Shown here: piece after piece, positions 48,375 through 59,990 of the stretch | Position numbering within the stretch: the first letter of the stretch is position 1 | How the letters are laid out: each line of letters opens with the position of its first letter | Source: Ceratotherium simum simum | Lineage: Eukaryota; Chordata; Mammalia; Perissodactyla; Rhinocerotidae | DNA: 64,000 bases | Reading direction: 5' to 3' | Assembly (NCBI RefSeq): GCF_000283155.1 | Contig: NW_004454193.1 | Span: 14,208,813-14,272,812 of the forward strand | The notes under the pieces: model-generated | Seen by the model: the letters and a program-made list of their open reading frames with translations, nothing else | Told to the model about the DNA's origin: nothing | The model's database searches: none | Translations under genes and position numbers: made by a program

Positions 48375-48690
48375 AACTTAATGTTTCTCTGACTACTCTT
48401 GAAGCAATTTCCCACATACACATGACAATGTCCCTGCCCTCGAGGATATAAATTCTGGAAGGAAAGGCACAAAGTAGAGCTACAATTGATTTAAGACCAA
48501 GTGATTCTGGTAGCCCAGAGATAGTATCATCCTGGGAATTTGAAGCACCTTTCTGGAAGAAGTGACAACTGAATAGAGGATTAAATAATAAAGAAAAGTC
48601 AGCCAAGGAAGTGGAGGTGGGAAAGGACATTCTACTCAATGAGATCAGCACGGCGCTCAGGTGTGGAAATGAGAGAGTGCTGCACACAGC
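48375..48690 (-). repeat. LINE L2 fragment
   Basis: Complement of L2: 'gtccctgccctcgaggatat', 'aattctggaaggaaaggcac', 'aactgaatagaggattaaat'. The 115-codon minus frame at 48373-48720 coincides with it and shows no coding domain. Confidence 0.6.
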
Positions 48691-49559
48691 ACACTCGGGA
48701 ATTTGCAAACATTTGATCATCGCCTGAATGTGGGATGCCTTTTGGGCAGTGATAAAATATTTTAAACTGAGAATCTATTTAACAGATGCATAGGATCTTT
48801 CCATTAGAAAGGACCTGCTAAGCATATTGTTTAATCCCATTTCTGAAGTACAAAATCCCTCACCTTCTGAGGCCCAGCAACATGAGTGGGAGACACAATG
48901 AGTATGTACTGAGCTGGCTGAGGAATCAGTTTTCCTCATTCTGTATTCATTTTCCCAAATGACAAAACAATCTCAGGATCTAAACATGCAAAAATATAGA
49001 CAGGTCTGACCTCTCTTTGGAAATAGAATCAATTATTTTCTAGAAAATCAACATTGGAAAGCAAAGGTATTGTCCTTTTCTGGGGTGGGCAAAATTGGCC
49101 TTGAATAACTCTCTGAATGAGTGAGTGTTTCCATCAGTTGTCATATTAATGAATGAGTGAGTAGGATTCCACACTATGCGAAATGAAAGACATTTCCTTC
49201 AATGACACAGAAAAAAGAAACGTACATTTAACATGACAGGAGGGGCTCTTAGAGGTAGGAAGCAGAGGACAAGGAACATAGCCAAGTTTACTTCATTTGT
49301 GACGCTGTATTTTTTGTTTCTGCTAGTTATTTTCTAGCTGATACATGCACTCTATCCCTACACACTACAGATCTCAATGTATGTGGATTGCAGTGAGGAC
49401 ACTGAGGCTTTCCATCATGAAGTTCTAATGACTGAGCACACAGTGTGACTAGTCTTCTTACATTTAAAAGGAAAGAGTGTTAGTTTATTGGCTCTTTTAA
49501 AAAATACCCTTGCTATGTCTTACCTAAGTATTTCAGCAATCTCTCAAACTGACTCCCAG
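48691..49559. other. gene-free stretch
   Basis: No recognised repeat or coding signal. Confidence 0.45.
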
Positions 49560-50000
49560 TCTTCTAGATTCTTGTTCAAAACACTCTGCCTCCTTTTGTC
49601 AAGCCAAACTTCATGAGATTTTAAGATAGAAGGTTTCATAATCCTTCAGTGGTTTTCCTGGCTCTTAAATCCAGTTATCATCCCAAGATCTATTTTCCCA
49701 AACTAATGCCGTTTTTTTCCCTGTATTATTGAACACCACACACGTGCCTTGGTTTTCATACACTTCTCCAACAACTTAACAATTTAACGTTGTTCATGAA
49801 GATTTTTTCCATTCATCTCCATCTTTCAAAGCTCACCCTACTAACTCTTCCAGGATTCTTAGGTCTATCTATTTCAAATCAAAATTTCCTGAATCCTTCC
49901 TGACCTCTCATTAAAAATTTTAACCTTTGTGTCTTCTTTGATGCACCTAGAACAATATGCCTCATATCCTGATTTATCTTACTGAATTCTGGTAAACTTA
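49560..50000 (+). repeat. probable LINE L2 fragment
   Basis: Loose plus-orientation L2 pattern: 'aaagctcaccctactaactc', 'ctgaatccttcctgacctct', 'atgcacctagaacaatatgc'. Confidence 0.45.
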
Positions 50001-51235
50001 TTACCTCCTGATCTCTCTCACCTTCCTCCAAATCACATGTACACCTTTCTTCACTTATTGTAACAGGTCCGATATTTGATGGTTCTTGTTCTTAGTTATC
50101 TTTTAAGGGAATTCTTAGATTAAATGAGTCCTAAATCAGTGGCCCCTTGATTGGTTTAAATCTTCTCTTCCCAGTTTATTGAGATGAATAGTTGGTTGTC
50201 TTTAAGGATGAGTCAGAAGATTAATCATGGAAAGACAACAGAGAAGAAACCACTTGAAAATTTTCACTTTCATACCTACTTTTGTCTCCTTTTCAACTTC
50301 TTATCTTTCTTTTCTCTGCTATTTTCTTTTACTATTCCATCTTTTTCGTATGTTTGTACATTTTGTACATTTTTTTTTAAAGTTTTGTACATTGTCTCAA
50401 CTGTACTCTATAAATCTGTTTTAAAAAGTGAAAAAAAAAACCTCTAAAACTTCCCAGAATGTAAAATATTTTATTTATGTTTTATGGCTTAACTATAACA
50501 TATTATCATCACTATTACTATTCGTTCGAAATTATTACTTTCATTATAATTAATTGCAAGTTATTCTGAGTCCTGGGGCTACTGTGTTTCCTTTAGGAAC
50601 TCTCTAGACATGGGTTGTAGGAAATGAGATCTGGGTTATCCTGAAGGATATTTCTATTAGAAAAAATTATGCTGAGCTTCTTTTTTTCTTCCTGTTAGTA
50701 TACTTTCTCTCCAAGTGGGAGTTTGGGTAGAATTTCATATCTAACCTCATTCTCTGAGGTACATATGTGGTCCATAGCTCAACTCTCTGAGCGAGAAAAT
50801 GTCGCTATGGGCCTAAAGATGTTTATCTTTTCTGGCTTCTTCAGTGCATGCCTCTTCTCTTCACTCTACTCCAACTACATTTAATATCAAGAAGAAATCC
50901 TGAAGCTTTATGCTTTACATGGCAGAAATTTCACAAGGAAGTAGAGTTCCCACCCTACCCCCACTTCCACCCTGCTTAGCAAAAGGCAAAGAAGCATAGA
51001 TTTCTCTATGACCTTTGTGTAAGCTCTAAATCTTGAGATACTTGTGAAGTGCATATGACAGCATTGTTTGTGAACAAGTCTTTGCTTTCCTATATTGCGA
51101 AGGAGATATACTGAAGGGTAATTGTGGTCGTTATAGGAATTGAAATATGGTTAGTGCCACACACAGGGTGGGTTCTCAGCATGTGCCTTTTTGCTTCTCT
51201 GAGGACCCATAATAGAGAAGAAAGGCAACAGATTT
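50001..51235. other. gene-free stretch
   Basis: Overlapping T-rich frames at 50184-50447 are shadows of a Phe/Ser-rich low-complexity region. Otherwise unassigned. Confidence 0.4.
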
Positions 51236-51365
51236 TGGCACCAGATAGTCTCGGGAGACTGCAAGCTCCACGAAATTAGGAATCACAACTGCCCCAGTCT
51301 CCACTGACTCCAAACATCTAGCAGATTGTTCCCACAACAATGTATCTGTTGAACAAATGAACAAA
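51236..51365 (+). repeat. LINE L2 3' tail
   Basis: 'agactgcaagctccacgaaa', 'aacatctagcagattgttcc', 'ctgttgaacaaatgaac' match the L2 tail (gactgtaagctcc ... ttgttgaatgaatg). Confidence 0.7.
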
Positions 51366-51384
51366 GAAATTAATAAACATAAGT

Positions 51385-51570
51385 GGAACTAAATTTTGTT
51401 TCTGGCGTTTACCAGCTGTCCGCTTAAGGATTAAGTTCTTTGAACTTTAGTTTCTTCAACATTGGGATAAGGATCATATTACCTATGTTCCTGAATTAAC
51501 GGCATGTTTAAGGAAAGCATCTGGCCAGTTTTCCAAAATACAACAGATACTAAATAGATGCTTACAGAAT
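51385..51570 (+). repeat. MIR SINE
   Basis: Plus orientation: 'gcgtttaccagctgtccgct', 'gaactttagtttcttcaaca', 'ttgggataaggatcatatta', 'actaaatagatgcttac'. Confidence 0.7.
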
Positions 51571-51583
51571 GAACAGATGGATG

Positions 51584-51613
51584 AATGTATGTATGTATGT
51601 ATGGATGTATGGA
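51584..51613. repeat. short (TATG)n microsatellite
   Basis: GTATGTATGTATGTATGGATG with flanking GGATG variants. Confidence 0.85.
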
Positions 51614-52439
51614 TAAATTGCAACAACTCAAACAAGAAGCAGATGCTGGGGTGTGTTAGGATACATTCACAGGTTAACCTTACCAATACTTTTTTTGGAA
51701 GACAAGGAAGTTATTATTGACTTTAACCTCTGACCTAACCCCAGAGTTATTAGAATTCTATACATCCCTTGAACAAACAGTTTAAATGACAGTCTCATTC
51801 TACCCCATCACCTCCAGCTCCCTCTTTTACCCCCTTCCAGTTGCACACACATTGGCAAAGGAGGAAAATATCGGTGCAAGCATCTGGTACAGGTTTCAAC
51901 GGGTACCACCTTTCTGCTTAAGATTCATTCTTTATCTCTCCTTCCATTCAGTACTTGACGGATTTGTGTATGGGAAGATAAAGAATGCTACAATTGGATT
52001 AGGAATGATATCCTAGTATCATAAATTAGACTTTTATTTTCCATTTGCATTATGGAAGTTATGAGAGAATATATTTTTTTTGTGCTAGAAGTTAAACATA
52101 TTTATTTGCAGATTGACAAGGTAAATCTCCATTTATTTTTCTTCTGATTTTCATATTTAATGTTAACTTTAGAATATGCTAACAATTTGCTCATCCCCTT
52201 TGACACAGTAGTTAATTTGTCTCTACTTGTGTTATGCATTTGTTGATTTTTACATGCAATTATAAAATTATTTTTTAATAGGCAGGGCTGCATTAAAATA
52301 TGTGCATATATTTTTGTGTATTTCTGTGTATGTGTGTGTGTGTGGATGTGGATGCACACATTCACAGCTGAAAGAAGCTATATCTTTTTAAGAGGGACGA
52401 AACATTAGCCATCTTCTGTTTCAGACTATATACTGAATT
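51614..52439. other. gene-free stretch
   Basis: Includes a short (TG)n run at 52326-52344. Small frames have no domain. Confidence 0.45.
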
Positions 52440-52560
52440 ACTTACTGGCTAAGTTCATTAGCATTTCAGTAATGTAACGCTTTAATTGTGCTATGAAATT
52501 GCTTTAATCCTCCTCTCCTCAGTAATGAGAAATGCCTCACCCTGTTATAAAACTTTTGAA
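52440..52560. other. candidate conserved non-coding element
   Basis: Repeat-free, balanced sequence with several TAAT/ATTA homeodomain-type cores ('ttcattagcatttcagtaat', 'gctttaattgtgctatgaaa', 'tgctttaatcc'). This is a look-alike call only; conservation is untested. Confidence 0.25.
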
Positions 52561-52829
52561 GTATTGTGCACAATTCTAGATCTCTGTGACCCATTAAAAT
52601 AGCATTTCTGGGAGGCAAAACTTACAGAATTCTTAAGTATGTCTTCCCAATCCTTTTGGAAATTTGATTTCAGCTTACCTACTCAGTCTGTCTGTTCCCA
52701 CTCACCATTTCCAGGATCTAGCTCTCTGGAGTGGTTCACCATCCCTGGGCATGCCTACACTTTTATTCTGGTACCTAAACGTCATACCCTTCAATAAAAA
52801 TTTATATAAACTTATGTTAATGCAGGAGT

Positions 52830-52975
52830 TGATTATCTAACCAGTATCTATGTCTCACTCAGTAGAGACTGAAGGCTCTACAAGGCAGAATCATTTCTGG
52901 CTTTCCTAACTATTGCCTGTTCAGTGTTTGGCACTCCCAATCTTTGTTTAAGTGAACAAATAAATGGAACAATTT
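52830..52975 (+). repeat. LINE L2 3' tail
   Basis: 'tagagactgaaggctctaca', 'aaggcagaatcatttctggc', 'cagtgtttggcactcccaat', 'gtgaacaaataaatgg'. Confidence 0.65.
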
Positions 52976-53544
52976 TAATTAAATCCAAAATTATATATAT
53001 ATATTTAAATTCCTGACCAACGGGAAGTAGCTAATTTGAAATCTGATTTTTTAAGACTCCAGTGTAAAGCAACAAACTCAGTGGTGTCATTATAGTAAGA
53101 CTATGCACGAAGGAGGGGAAATATATTAGTTGGATAAGTATATGAATCTAGTTAGAGCTGTTCAATTGATGATGCCTTATGAATTCCGAGAAGTCTCAGG
53201 AAACAAGTCAAATTCCCTTGTCTCCTCTGGCTCTTTGATTTTGCAAGGAAAGAACTTGAGGCCATAGAAGTCAAGCCCACAAACACAGTGAAAGAATATA
53301 CTGGTTCATCTGAATATATCTGGTGACTCTCAGGAGTTGCTTTTCCTGCCCCCTAGACTCTTGACTCTTCTCATCTTTAAGGCTGTCTTTCTGGCTCAGC
53401 TGTCCTGTCTCTCCACTCTCGTCCCATGTGTGCAGCTGCCATGCAGCCATTATATTCTATGTGGACTGCAATCATTGTCAGATATTTTGTTTTTCATGGC
53501 TCTACATGCCACCTGAGAATTTTATGTTCATCCCAAGTTGTTTT
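52976..53544. other. gene-free stretch
   Basis: No recognised repeat. Frame 53426-53626 runs into the following MIR and has no domain. Confidence 0.45.
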
Positions 53545-53720
53545 GGGATGTTCCAACGCCAGGCTTTTCCATACTGGTTTCAGACTTAATAGTCGTGTGT
53601 CCTGCATGAGTCATTTAACCTCTTGAGCCTTAATTTCCTCAACTAAGAGACAAGAAAGGTGATTTGTAATCGAAGGGGTTATTATGAGGACTATATTATG
53701 AATGAAACTGAAAATAAAAT
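53545..53720 (+). repeat. MIR SINE
   Basis: Plus orientation: 'gtcctgcatgagtcatttaa', 'cctcttgagccttaatttcc', 'attatgaggactatattatg'. Confidence 0.78.
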
Positions 53721-54369
53721 GTGAATCTTAAAGGAAGAAGTAATCAATATCCTATATTTGATGAAGCATCTTACTCTCAACATTTATTTTTTTAAATCTA
53801 AGAGAAAGAGAAGAAAAAGGAAAGGAAAAGAAAATTTAAAAGAAAGAAAATAAATTCTATGTGTATAGAGAGACAAAGAACAGCATACAATAGTTAAACT
53901 TGTAAATTAAATGTTACTTGATGTATAAAAGGGCAAGACTTGCCTTTTTTTTTTTTTTTTGGTTGATTGAAATCAGCAGTCTTTGAAAGAAAAGTCTACC
54001 TTCTCATTCTAGAAAAACTCCTGAATTACATAACTTGCACATGTATTTAATATAGTTACAAGAAAAAAATGGCTAATAAATAATTTATTGAGTGAATTTT
54101 ATTCATTTTAAGACACTGACCTTTCTCTACAAAGATAACTACAGTTGCCTCCAGCTACATGAATCACTTGAGGGTTTTTTTTTTTTCCCAATTAGTGAGA
54201 GTAGTTTTGGCAACTCTATTCTTGAAATGAGATGTCAACCAAATGCTCAAATATTTACGAATTGACATTTTGTGTCTTTTAAATATTCAGTCTTTCTAGG
54301 TGTATCAGTCCTCCCCAGTGTATAGCTATTAAGAATCTGTTGCAAGAAAAAAAAAGTCATGAAATAAAA
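53721..54369. other. gene-free stretch with low-complexity tracts
   Basis: A-rich AGAAAG tract at 53798-53850 and T-runs at 53946-53960 and 54177-54186. No coding signal. Confidence 0.5.
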
Positions 54370-54760
54370 AGGAGATTTTATAACACATGGCTTGAAATCT
54401 TAATGTGGTGCCTCAGATCAATCAAACCAATGAGCATCAAAGTTCACTTTCAGCATCAGTATTTTTATGATAATTTTTTATTTTTTTTTCTATTTTCTCC
54501 TGTGGCTGGGTTATAGAAGGCTGCAGGTAATGTTTGTGTTGTAAAATTGAGGCCAGTCATTTAATCCCCCCATAAAACTCACTCACAATTACAATAGCAT
54601 TGAAATGGTACATAAATGAGTTCTTCATAAAGCAGAAAAGAAAAATGGTGCAACAGTTAAGCTTTTTAATGATGGGCACTAAAACAATGCTGCTGATTAG
54701 ATTCTTTGCTAATTACCTTCTGTTACTTAGATTGGATGTATTTCAGCAGAATAGAAACAT
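54370..54760. other. candidate conserved non-coding element
   Basis: A repeat-free stretch with dense homeodomain-type cores: 'ttaagctttttaatgatggg', 'gctgctgattagattctttg', 'gctaattaccttctgttac'. No open frame. Conservation cannot be tested here, so this is only a candidate. Confidence 0.3.
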
Positions 54761-54924
54761 CTATTCATAAATACTTGTTTTCTTGGTAGAGATATGAAAA
54801 CATTTGATTCTAAAGTTGGAAAGTGCCTCTCAGGGTCATATCATCTAGTCTTCAGCTAGTAGACAAATTTAATCATGCACCACCTGAAACATAGCTCCAG
54901 TGACTTTCATTTAGTTGGAGGGAA

Positions 54925-55165
54925 TCTACTTTACACAAAGTGGCAGAAAAGGCTGTAGTAGTAATATTTGAGCTGAGACTTGAAAACTAGGAGATCTGGG
55001 TAAAGAGATTTCTGAGAAGAAAAGTAAATGCAAAAGCACTGAGCTGTAGCCCACGCCAAGAGTTTAGGAATTTATTCTAAGGGTTTATTCAGAGGAATAT
55101 TATCATGCAAATTAAGTCTTAAGAAAATCACCTGTCTGCTAAGTGGAAAATGGGTTGTAGGGGGT
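54925..55165 (-). repeat. LINE L2, left part of a split copy (L2 number 1)
   Basis: Complement of L2: 'tatttgagctgagacttgaa', 'tgcaaaagcactgagctgta', 'gaatttattctaagggttta', 'ggttgtagggggtaaggt', at which point the MLT1 LTR interrupts. Confidence 0.75.
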
Positions 55166-55170
55166 AAGGT

Positions 55171-55546
55171 TGTTATGGACTGAATTTTATCTCCCCAAAT
55201 TCATATGTTGAAGCCTTAACCCTCAATGTATCAGTATTTGGAGACAGGTTCTTTGAAGAGGTAATTAAGGTTAAATGAGGTCATATGGGTGGAGCCTTAC
55301 TCCAATAGGACTGGTGTCCATATAAGAAGAGAAACCAGGAGCATGCGTACACAAAGGAAAGTTCGTGTAAGGACACAGTAGAAGGCAGTCATCTGCTAGC
55401 CAGGAAGAGAGGTCCCATCAGGAACCAACACTGCCGGCACCTTGATCTTGGATTTTTATGCTCGAGAATTGTGAGAAAATTAATTTCTGTTATTTAGTCA
55501 CCCGGTCTGTGGTATTCTGTTATGGCAGCCTGAGCAGACTAATGCA
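55171..55546 (+). mobile_element. solo MLT1-type MaLR LTR with 5-bp TSD
   Basis: Landmarks: 'tgttatggactgaattttat', 'attcatatgttgaagcctta', 'taaatgaggtcatatgggtg', 'ggtgtccatataagaagaga', 'caccttgatcttggattttt', 'ttatggcagcctgagcagac'. It begins TG, ends CA and is flanked by AAGGT at 55166-55170 and 55547-55551. It splits L2 number 1. Confidence 0.93.
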
Positions 55547-55551
55547 AAGGT

Positions 55552-55875
55552 TATTGAGTGCCCCTGGTAAGTGATGAAGGTGATTTATGTTGATTAAAAT
55601 AGAAATGTAGAGAAGTAGAAAGATTTAAGATTTATTTTAAAGGTAGAAAGTTCTACCTCTAATGAATTAAGTATAATGTTAAGGGAAAGAGAAATGGCAA
55701 TAATAGATCTACAGGTGTATGGTACTATTATTGCCTGATTCAGAGACAGACGGAAGAAGAGCACAATAAGATGAGAGGGAAGGAAATTGGTGGTTCTTTT
55801 TCTAATATGCTAATTTTGAGATCCAAATGGAGATATAAAGAAGTTGGATATATGATCAGTAATTCAGAGAAGATA
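55552..55875 (-). repeat. LINE L2, right part of the split copy (L2 number 1)
   Basis: Resumes where 55165 left off: 'ggtaagtgatgaaggtgatt', 'agaagtagaaagatttaaga', 'tttattttaaaggtagaaag', 'gagatccaaatggagatata'. Confidence 0.7.
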
Positions 55876-55984
55876 TATATTTGGAAGTAGTTTTCACCAC
55901 CTATAAAAGCAGTAGTATTCTATTGATTAATTTCCACTTACCCAAAACTTAATTACTTTCAGGATGAACTCACATACATGCACA

Positions 55985-56257
55985 TCACACACACAGATAC
56001 ATTTGTCAAAGCACAGCCAATATTTATTAATAGGCTACTATATTCCAAGACTGTTATTCCCTGGGTTATGTTATTCTCTGGGGAAACAGAAAGACTAAAA
56101 TCTTTTTTATTAAAAGCTTACAGCCTGGAGAGGGTAGAGATGATTGAGTATGTAGAGTGTAGAATATAGACAAGGGAAACAGACAATGAAAATAGAATGT
56201 AATAAATGCTGTTACGGCATTACATACGCATTGGAATGGGCCCTCATTGTAGGCAAG
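55985..56257 (-). repeat. LINE L2, left part of a split copy (L2 number 2)
   Basis: Complement of the L2 tail: 'ccaatatttattaataggct', 'attccaagactgttattccc', 'aaagcttacagcctggagag', 'aaataaatgctgttacg'-like middle. Interrupted by the LTR at 56258. Confidence 0.7.
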
Positions 56258-56770
56258 TGTGGTAGGCAGAATAAAGGCCTTCCAGTAATGCCTACATCCT
56301 AATCCCCAGAACCTGTGAACATGTTACACTACATGGCAAAAGGGAATTAAGGTGGCCCATGCAATTAAGGTGGCTAAGAAGCTGACCTTAAGATAGGGAG
56401 CGCACCCTGGATTGAATCAGCTGGTCTCAATTTAATTGTGTGAATGAACCCTTAAAAGTGGACGAAGAGGGAGGACAAAGTCAGATATATGCAATGTGAA
56501 AAGGATTCAACCAGCCATCACCAGTTTTGAAGGTAGTGGTAAGGCCATGAGCCAAGCAATGTGGTGGCCTCTTGAAGCTGGAAAAGGCAGGGAATGCATG
56601 CTCCCCTAGAACCTACAGAAAGAAGCACAGTCCTATCAACATCTTGATTTTATCCAAATGAGACCTGTGTCACACTTCTGACCTACAGAACTCTAAGATA
56701 ATAAATTGATATTGTTTTAAGCCACTAGGTTTATGGTAATTTGTTACAGTAGCAGTAGAAAATTAATACA
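56258..56770 (+). mobile_element. MLT1-type MaLR LTR
   Basis: Landmarks: 'tgtggtaggcagaataaagg', 'atcctaatccccagaacctg', 'tgttacactacatggcaaaa', 'aggccatgagccaagcaatg', 'atcttgattttatccaaatg', 'gttttaagccactaggttta', 'ggtaatttgttacagtagca'. GCAAG before and ACAAG overlapping the end may be a decayed 5-bp TSD. It splits L2 number 2. Confidence 0.88.
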
Positions 56771-56960
56771 AGTACATAATGCAGACTTAAGGATCAAGGA
56801 AGGACTTCTTTAAGAAATAACACCCAATTTGAAGACTGTGATGAATAGAAGTTATCCCGTGGAAAACCTGCGGTGGAAGAAAAGGAAAGCACCAAAGTTG
56901 ATCCAAACTGCAGGGAGAGCAGATACCAAGACTTGGTTTCAAGAGAAAGCACATATTGTA
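56771..56960 (-). repeat. LINE L2, right part of the split copy (L2 number 2)
   Basis: Continues L2 number 2: 'atcaaggaaggacttcttta', 'agttatcccgtggaaaacct', 'actgcagggagagcagatac'. Confidence 0.6.
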
Positions 56961-57059
56961 AAATCATATTTGTATTATTATTTAGCAAATCCTTCAAATA
57001 GATGGAAATAATATTTATAATATTATTTGACAAGTTCTTCAATATCAGAAATATTATTA

Positions 57060-57165
57060 TAGTGAGATGAGAAAGCTCTGAAGATCTGTTTCACAGCATT
57101 GTAAATATACTTAACACTACTGAAGTGCACAATTAAAATGGGTTAAGATAGTAAAAAAAAAAAAA
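57060..57165 (+). mobile_element. L1 3' tail
   Basis: 'gtaaatatacttaacactac', 'tgaagtgcacaattaaaatg', 'ggttaagatagtaaaa' and an A-run: the extreme 3' end of an old L1, 5' truncated. Confidence 0.75.
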
Positions 57166-58342
57166 AGAAATATTATTATAAATGCAAATGTTGTGAGGTT
57201 AGATTAAATAAAGATATCCCCTGACTCCATATTAAATAATTATTTTCCTGACCAGTCCCAGTCCTAGGTATTTATGTGAATGTATAGAAGAGGAATAAAA
57301 ATAAAGAATGTACTCATCTATGTCAAAAGTGATTGATATCCTCCCCCGCCCCACCCAAGCATTAGAAGACTTGAAAAAATTTATTGTATTTTTTAAAGAT
57401 AAGTACTTACTCGAGGGTATAAAGGATGAAGTGTCATTGTGAGAGTTGTAGGAAACCCTAGAGGAATATGAAAGAGAGTGAGTTCATTGATCAGAACAAC
57501 TGAAGAAGTGATCTTGAAGAAACAAATAAGCAAAACATTAATACATGAAACACTGGGATGAAAGAAGTGAGGCTGAGGGATCAAGAATAATTTATGGTAA
57601 TTTAAACAGAAAACAAATTCTCTGGTACAATAGAATCCCATTATAACATGTTTGTTCATTTCAGGGTTTCTAATACACCAAAAATTAAATCATACAATTT
57701 GAAATATAACTCCATTCGATGAAAGATAAGTTGGCCTAAATGGAGGGTCGTCTCATCTTACACCAGCATTATAAAAGGGACTCATTGTTATTCCTGCTGT
57801 TGTAGTAGTGGGCAGAGCATAGAGTCTATTGTTTAGTCCTAATAAAAAATATTTCCCTGTTAAATGGCCAGAAATGTACAAACATCATAAACATAGAAAA
57901 TATTAAAGTATGTGTTCATGATCAGGGTTATTATAATAGAGAGCAATTATTGTGTTGTGTCTTAATGGGGGTTTCCCAATGTCCTGTGAGATTCTTAATG
58001 AAGGAGGAGGGTTACAGGTAAAAGACGTTTGTAAAATACAGCTTCAATCCCCAGAGTCACTTCCATCCCACTGGGAAATCAATGATGCTCATATCAAAGA
58101 TTTTCCCCAGTAAGGAAAACAGTTTAAATTTGTTTAACACAGGGTTCCACAAATAATTATAGACTCTGAATATGGTATAAGATATTGGACTATTACTGCC
58201 TCAGGATTCACATTACCTCTATCTTTTATACAATGGTGGAATACAGTAACTATTATTTCCTCTACTATGCTCTGTATTTCTATATACTGAGAAGGTGTGT
58301 GACTAAACCCACTTAGCAAATGAGGAAACAGGCTCAGAAAAC
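57166..58342. other. gene-free stretch
   Basis: No recognised repeat or coding signal. Minus frame 57393-57659 has no domain. Confidence 0.45.
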
Positions 58343-58452
58343 GTCCTTCCATCTTCTCTTTCTTCCTTCTTTCTTTCCTCCCTCCCTTCTTCTCTCCATC
58401 TCTTACTTCTTTCTTTCTTTCCTTCCTTCCTTCCTTCCTTCCTTCTTTCTTT
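58343..58452. repeat. (CTTT)n/(CCTT)n polypyrimidine microsatellite
   Basis: About 110 bp of pyrimidine on the plus strand, ending in about six CCTT units. Minus-strand frames across it encode Lys/Glu/Arg-rich repeats and are artefacts. Confidence 0.95.
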
Positions 58453-59012
58453 GTATACAATATATATTTCTTGAACTATGGTCACATACCATTCTTAAGC
58501 CCTGGAGACAAATATTAGTCTAGTAATGGAGGAATCCAGATTTCAAACACTCTGACTTGCGGGAATTCAAATGACCTGCACCATCCATTACATCTAATTA
58601 GCGTTAACCTGACTCCGGCCCATTCTAAATAAAAATTAAGACAATTGCTGTTGCCTGCTTTGGACTTTTCACTATCACCTGAGAACAAATATAAAGTGCA
58701 TTGGAAAATAAAATTGTCTAGAGCTACACAAAACTGGATATCCAAACTCAATTTCTATTGAATGTAGTACTACACCAAGTGGATGTAGCCTTTCGTGTAC
58801 TCATTTAGATAGATGTAAGCGCCACTAACGATGCTTAATGATGCTAAACCAAGGCCTATCTAGAGAGATGGCATTTGAACTGGGAAGTAAATGATGAGAA
58901 GCCAGCTATGCAGAGAGGCAGTGAAAGGACATTTGAAGCAGAGGGAAGAACACATACAAAACTCTCAAGTTCAAAAGAGTTTGCATTATTCAAGGAAGAA
59001 ACTGGAGATAAG
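58453..59012 (-). repeat. LINE L2, left part of a split copy (L2 number 3)
   Basis: Complement of L2, clearest at 58850-58990: 'gagatggcatttgaactggg', 'gagaagccagctatgcagag', 'ggacatttgaagcagaggga'. The 58560-58840 part is unclear. Confidence 0.6.
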
Positions 59013-59597
59013 TATGGAGGACAAATGGCCCCCAATGATTTCGCCTTGTGGTATTTATGACCTTGTGTAAGCCTCTCCTCTTGAGTGTGGGTGGGAGCTC
59101 CGGTTTACTTCTAATGAACAGAATACAGAAAATGTGATAGGATGTAGTTTCAGGGATTATATTCTTAAAATTGTAACTTCTATCTCGCTGGAAGATTCTC
59201 AATATTGACTTCACCTTTGCTGACTTTGGTGAAGCAAGAGGCCATATTGGGGAGGCCTACATGGCAATAAACAGTCAGGCAGGAACTGAGGACAGTTACT
59301 GGCCAATAGCCAGCAAGGAACTGAGACCGTTAGCCTGACAGGCTGCAAGGAACTGAATGCTGCCAACAGTCGTGTAATCTTGGAAGCAGATGCTTCCTTA
59401 CTTGAGCTTACAGATGAGACCCCAGCTTTAGCTAAACTTGTTTGCCAGCTCATGAGAGATCCTGAAGCAGAGCACCCAGCTAAGCTCTGCCTTGATTCCT
59501 GACCCACTGAAACTTTGAAATAATTAATGACTATTATTTTAAGATGCTAATTTTGTGGTAATACTGTCATGCAGGAAGAAATAACTGATAGAGTAAT
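59013..59597 (+). mobile_element. MLT1-type MaLR LTR
   Basis: Landmarks: 'cctctcctcttgagtgtggg', 'aaaatgtgataggatgtagt', 'aggcctacatggcaataaac', 'aaggaactgaatgctgccaa', 'cagctcatgagagatcctga', 'gcacccagctaagctctgcc', 'tgattcctgacccactgaaa'. Ends near 'ataactgatag'. It splits L2 number 3. The TSD is not clear. Confidence 0.85.
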
Positions 59598-59990
59598 TGT
59601 GGCTGGAATGTACTGAGAGTTACAGAGGTAGAATTAGGTAAAGATGGAGACCTCAGGATGAGCAGATTTGAAAGGATCTTTTAGCCTATGATAAGGAGCT
59701 TAGCTTTTATTCTCAATGCAGTGGGCAGCCATTGAAGGATATAAGTGAGAATGGTCACCTGATCTGATTTACATTTTTAAAAGATCATTCTGGTTACTAG
59801 ATGGTGAAAATATTGTGTGTGATTAAAGATATAAGAAACCATGAATTCACAAGAGGCACAATATCTCTGTGATCAAAGGTAACTTTTTAGAGGCAGAATT
59901 GAAATACATTTTGAAAATTGTGTAGGGTATGGATGGCCCAAGTGGACTGGGGGAAGGCTCTATGGTAGAAAAGAAAGTTTGAGTAGTTAC
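59598..59990 (-). repeat. LINE L2, right part of the split copy (L2 number 3)
   Basis: Resumes L2: 'attgtggctggaatgtactg', 'cttagcttttattctcaatg', 'gtgggcagccattgaaggat', 'gatctgatttacatttttaa', 'agatcattctggttactaga'. Confidence 0.8.

Noticed and set aside
58134..58485. Lys/Glu/Arg-rich minus-strand open frames
   Set aside because: They are translations of the CCTT/CTTT microsatellite.
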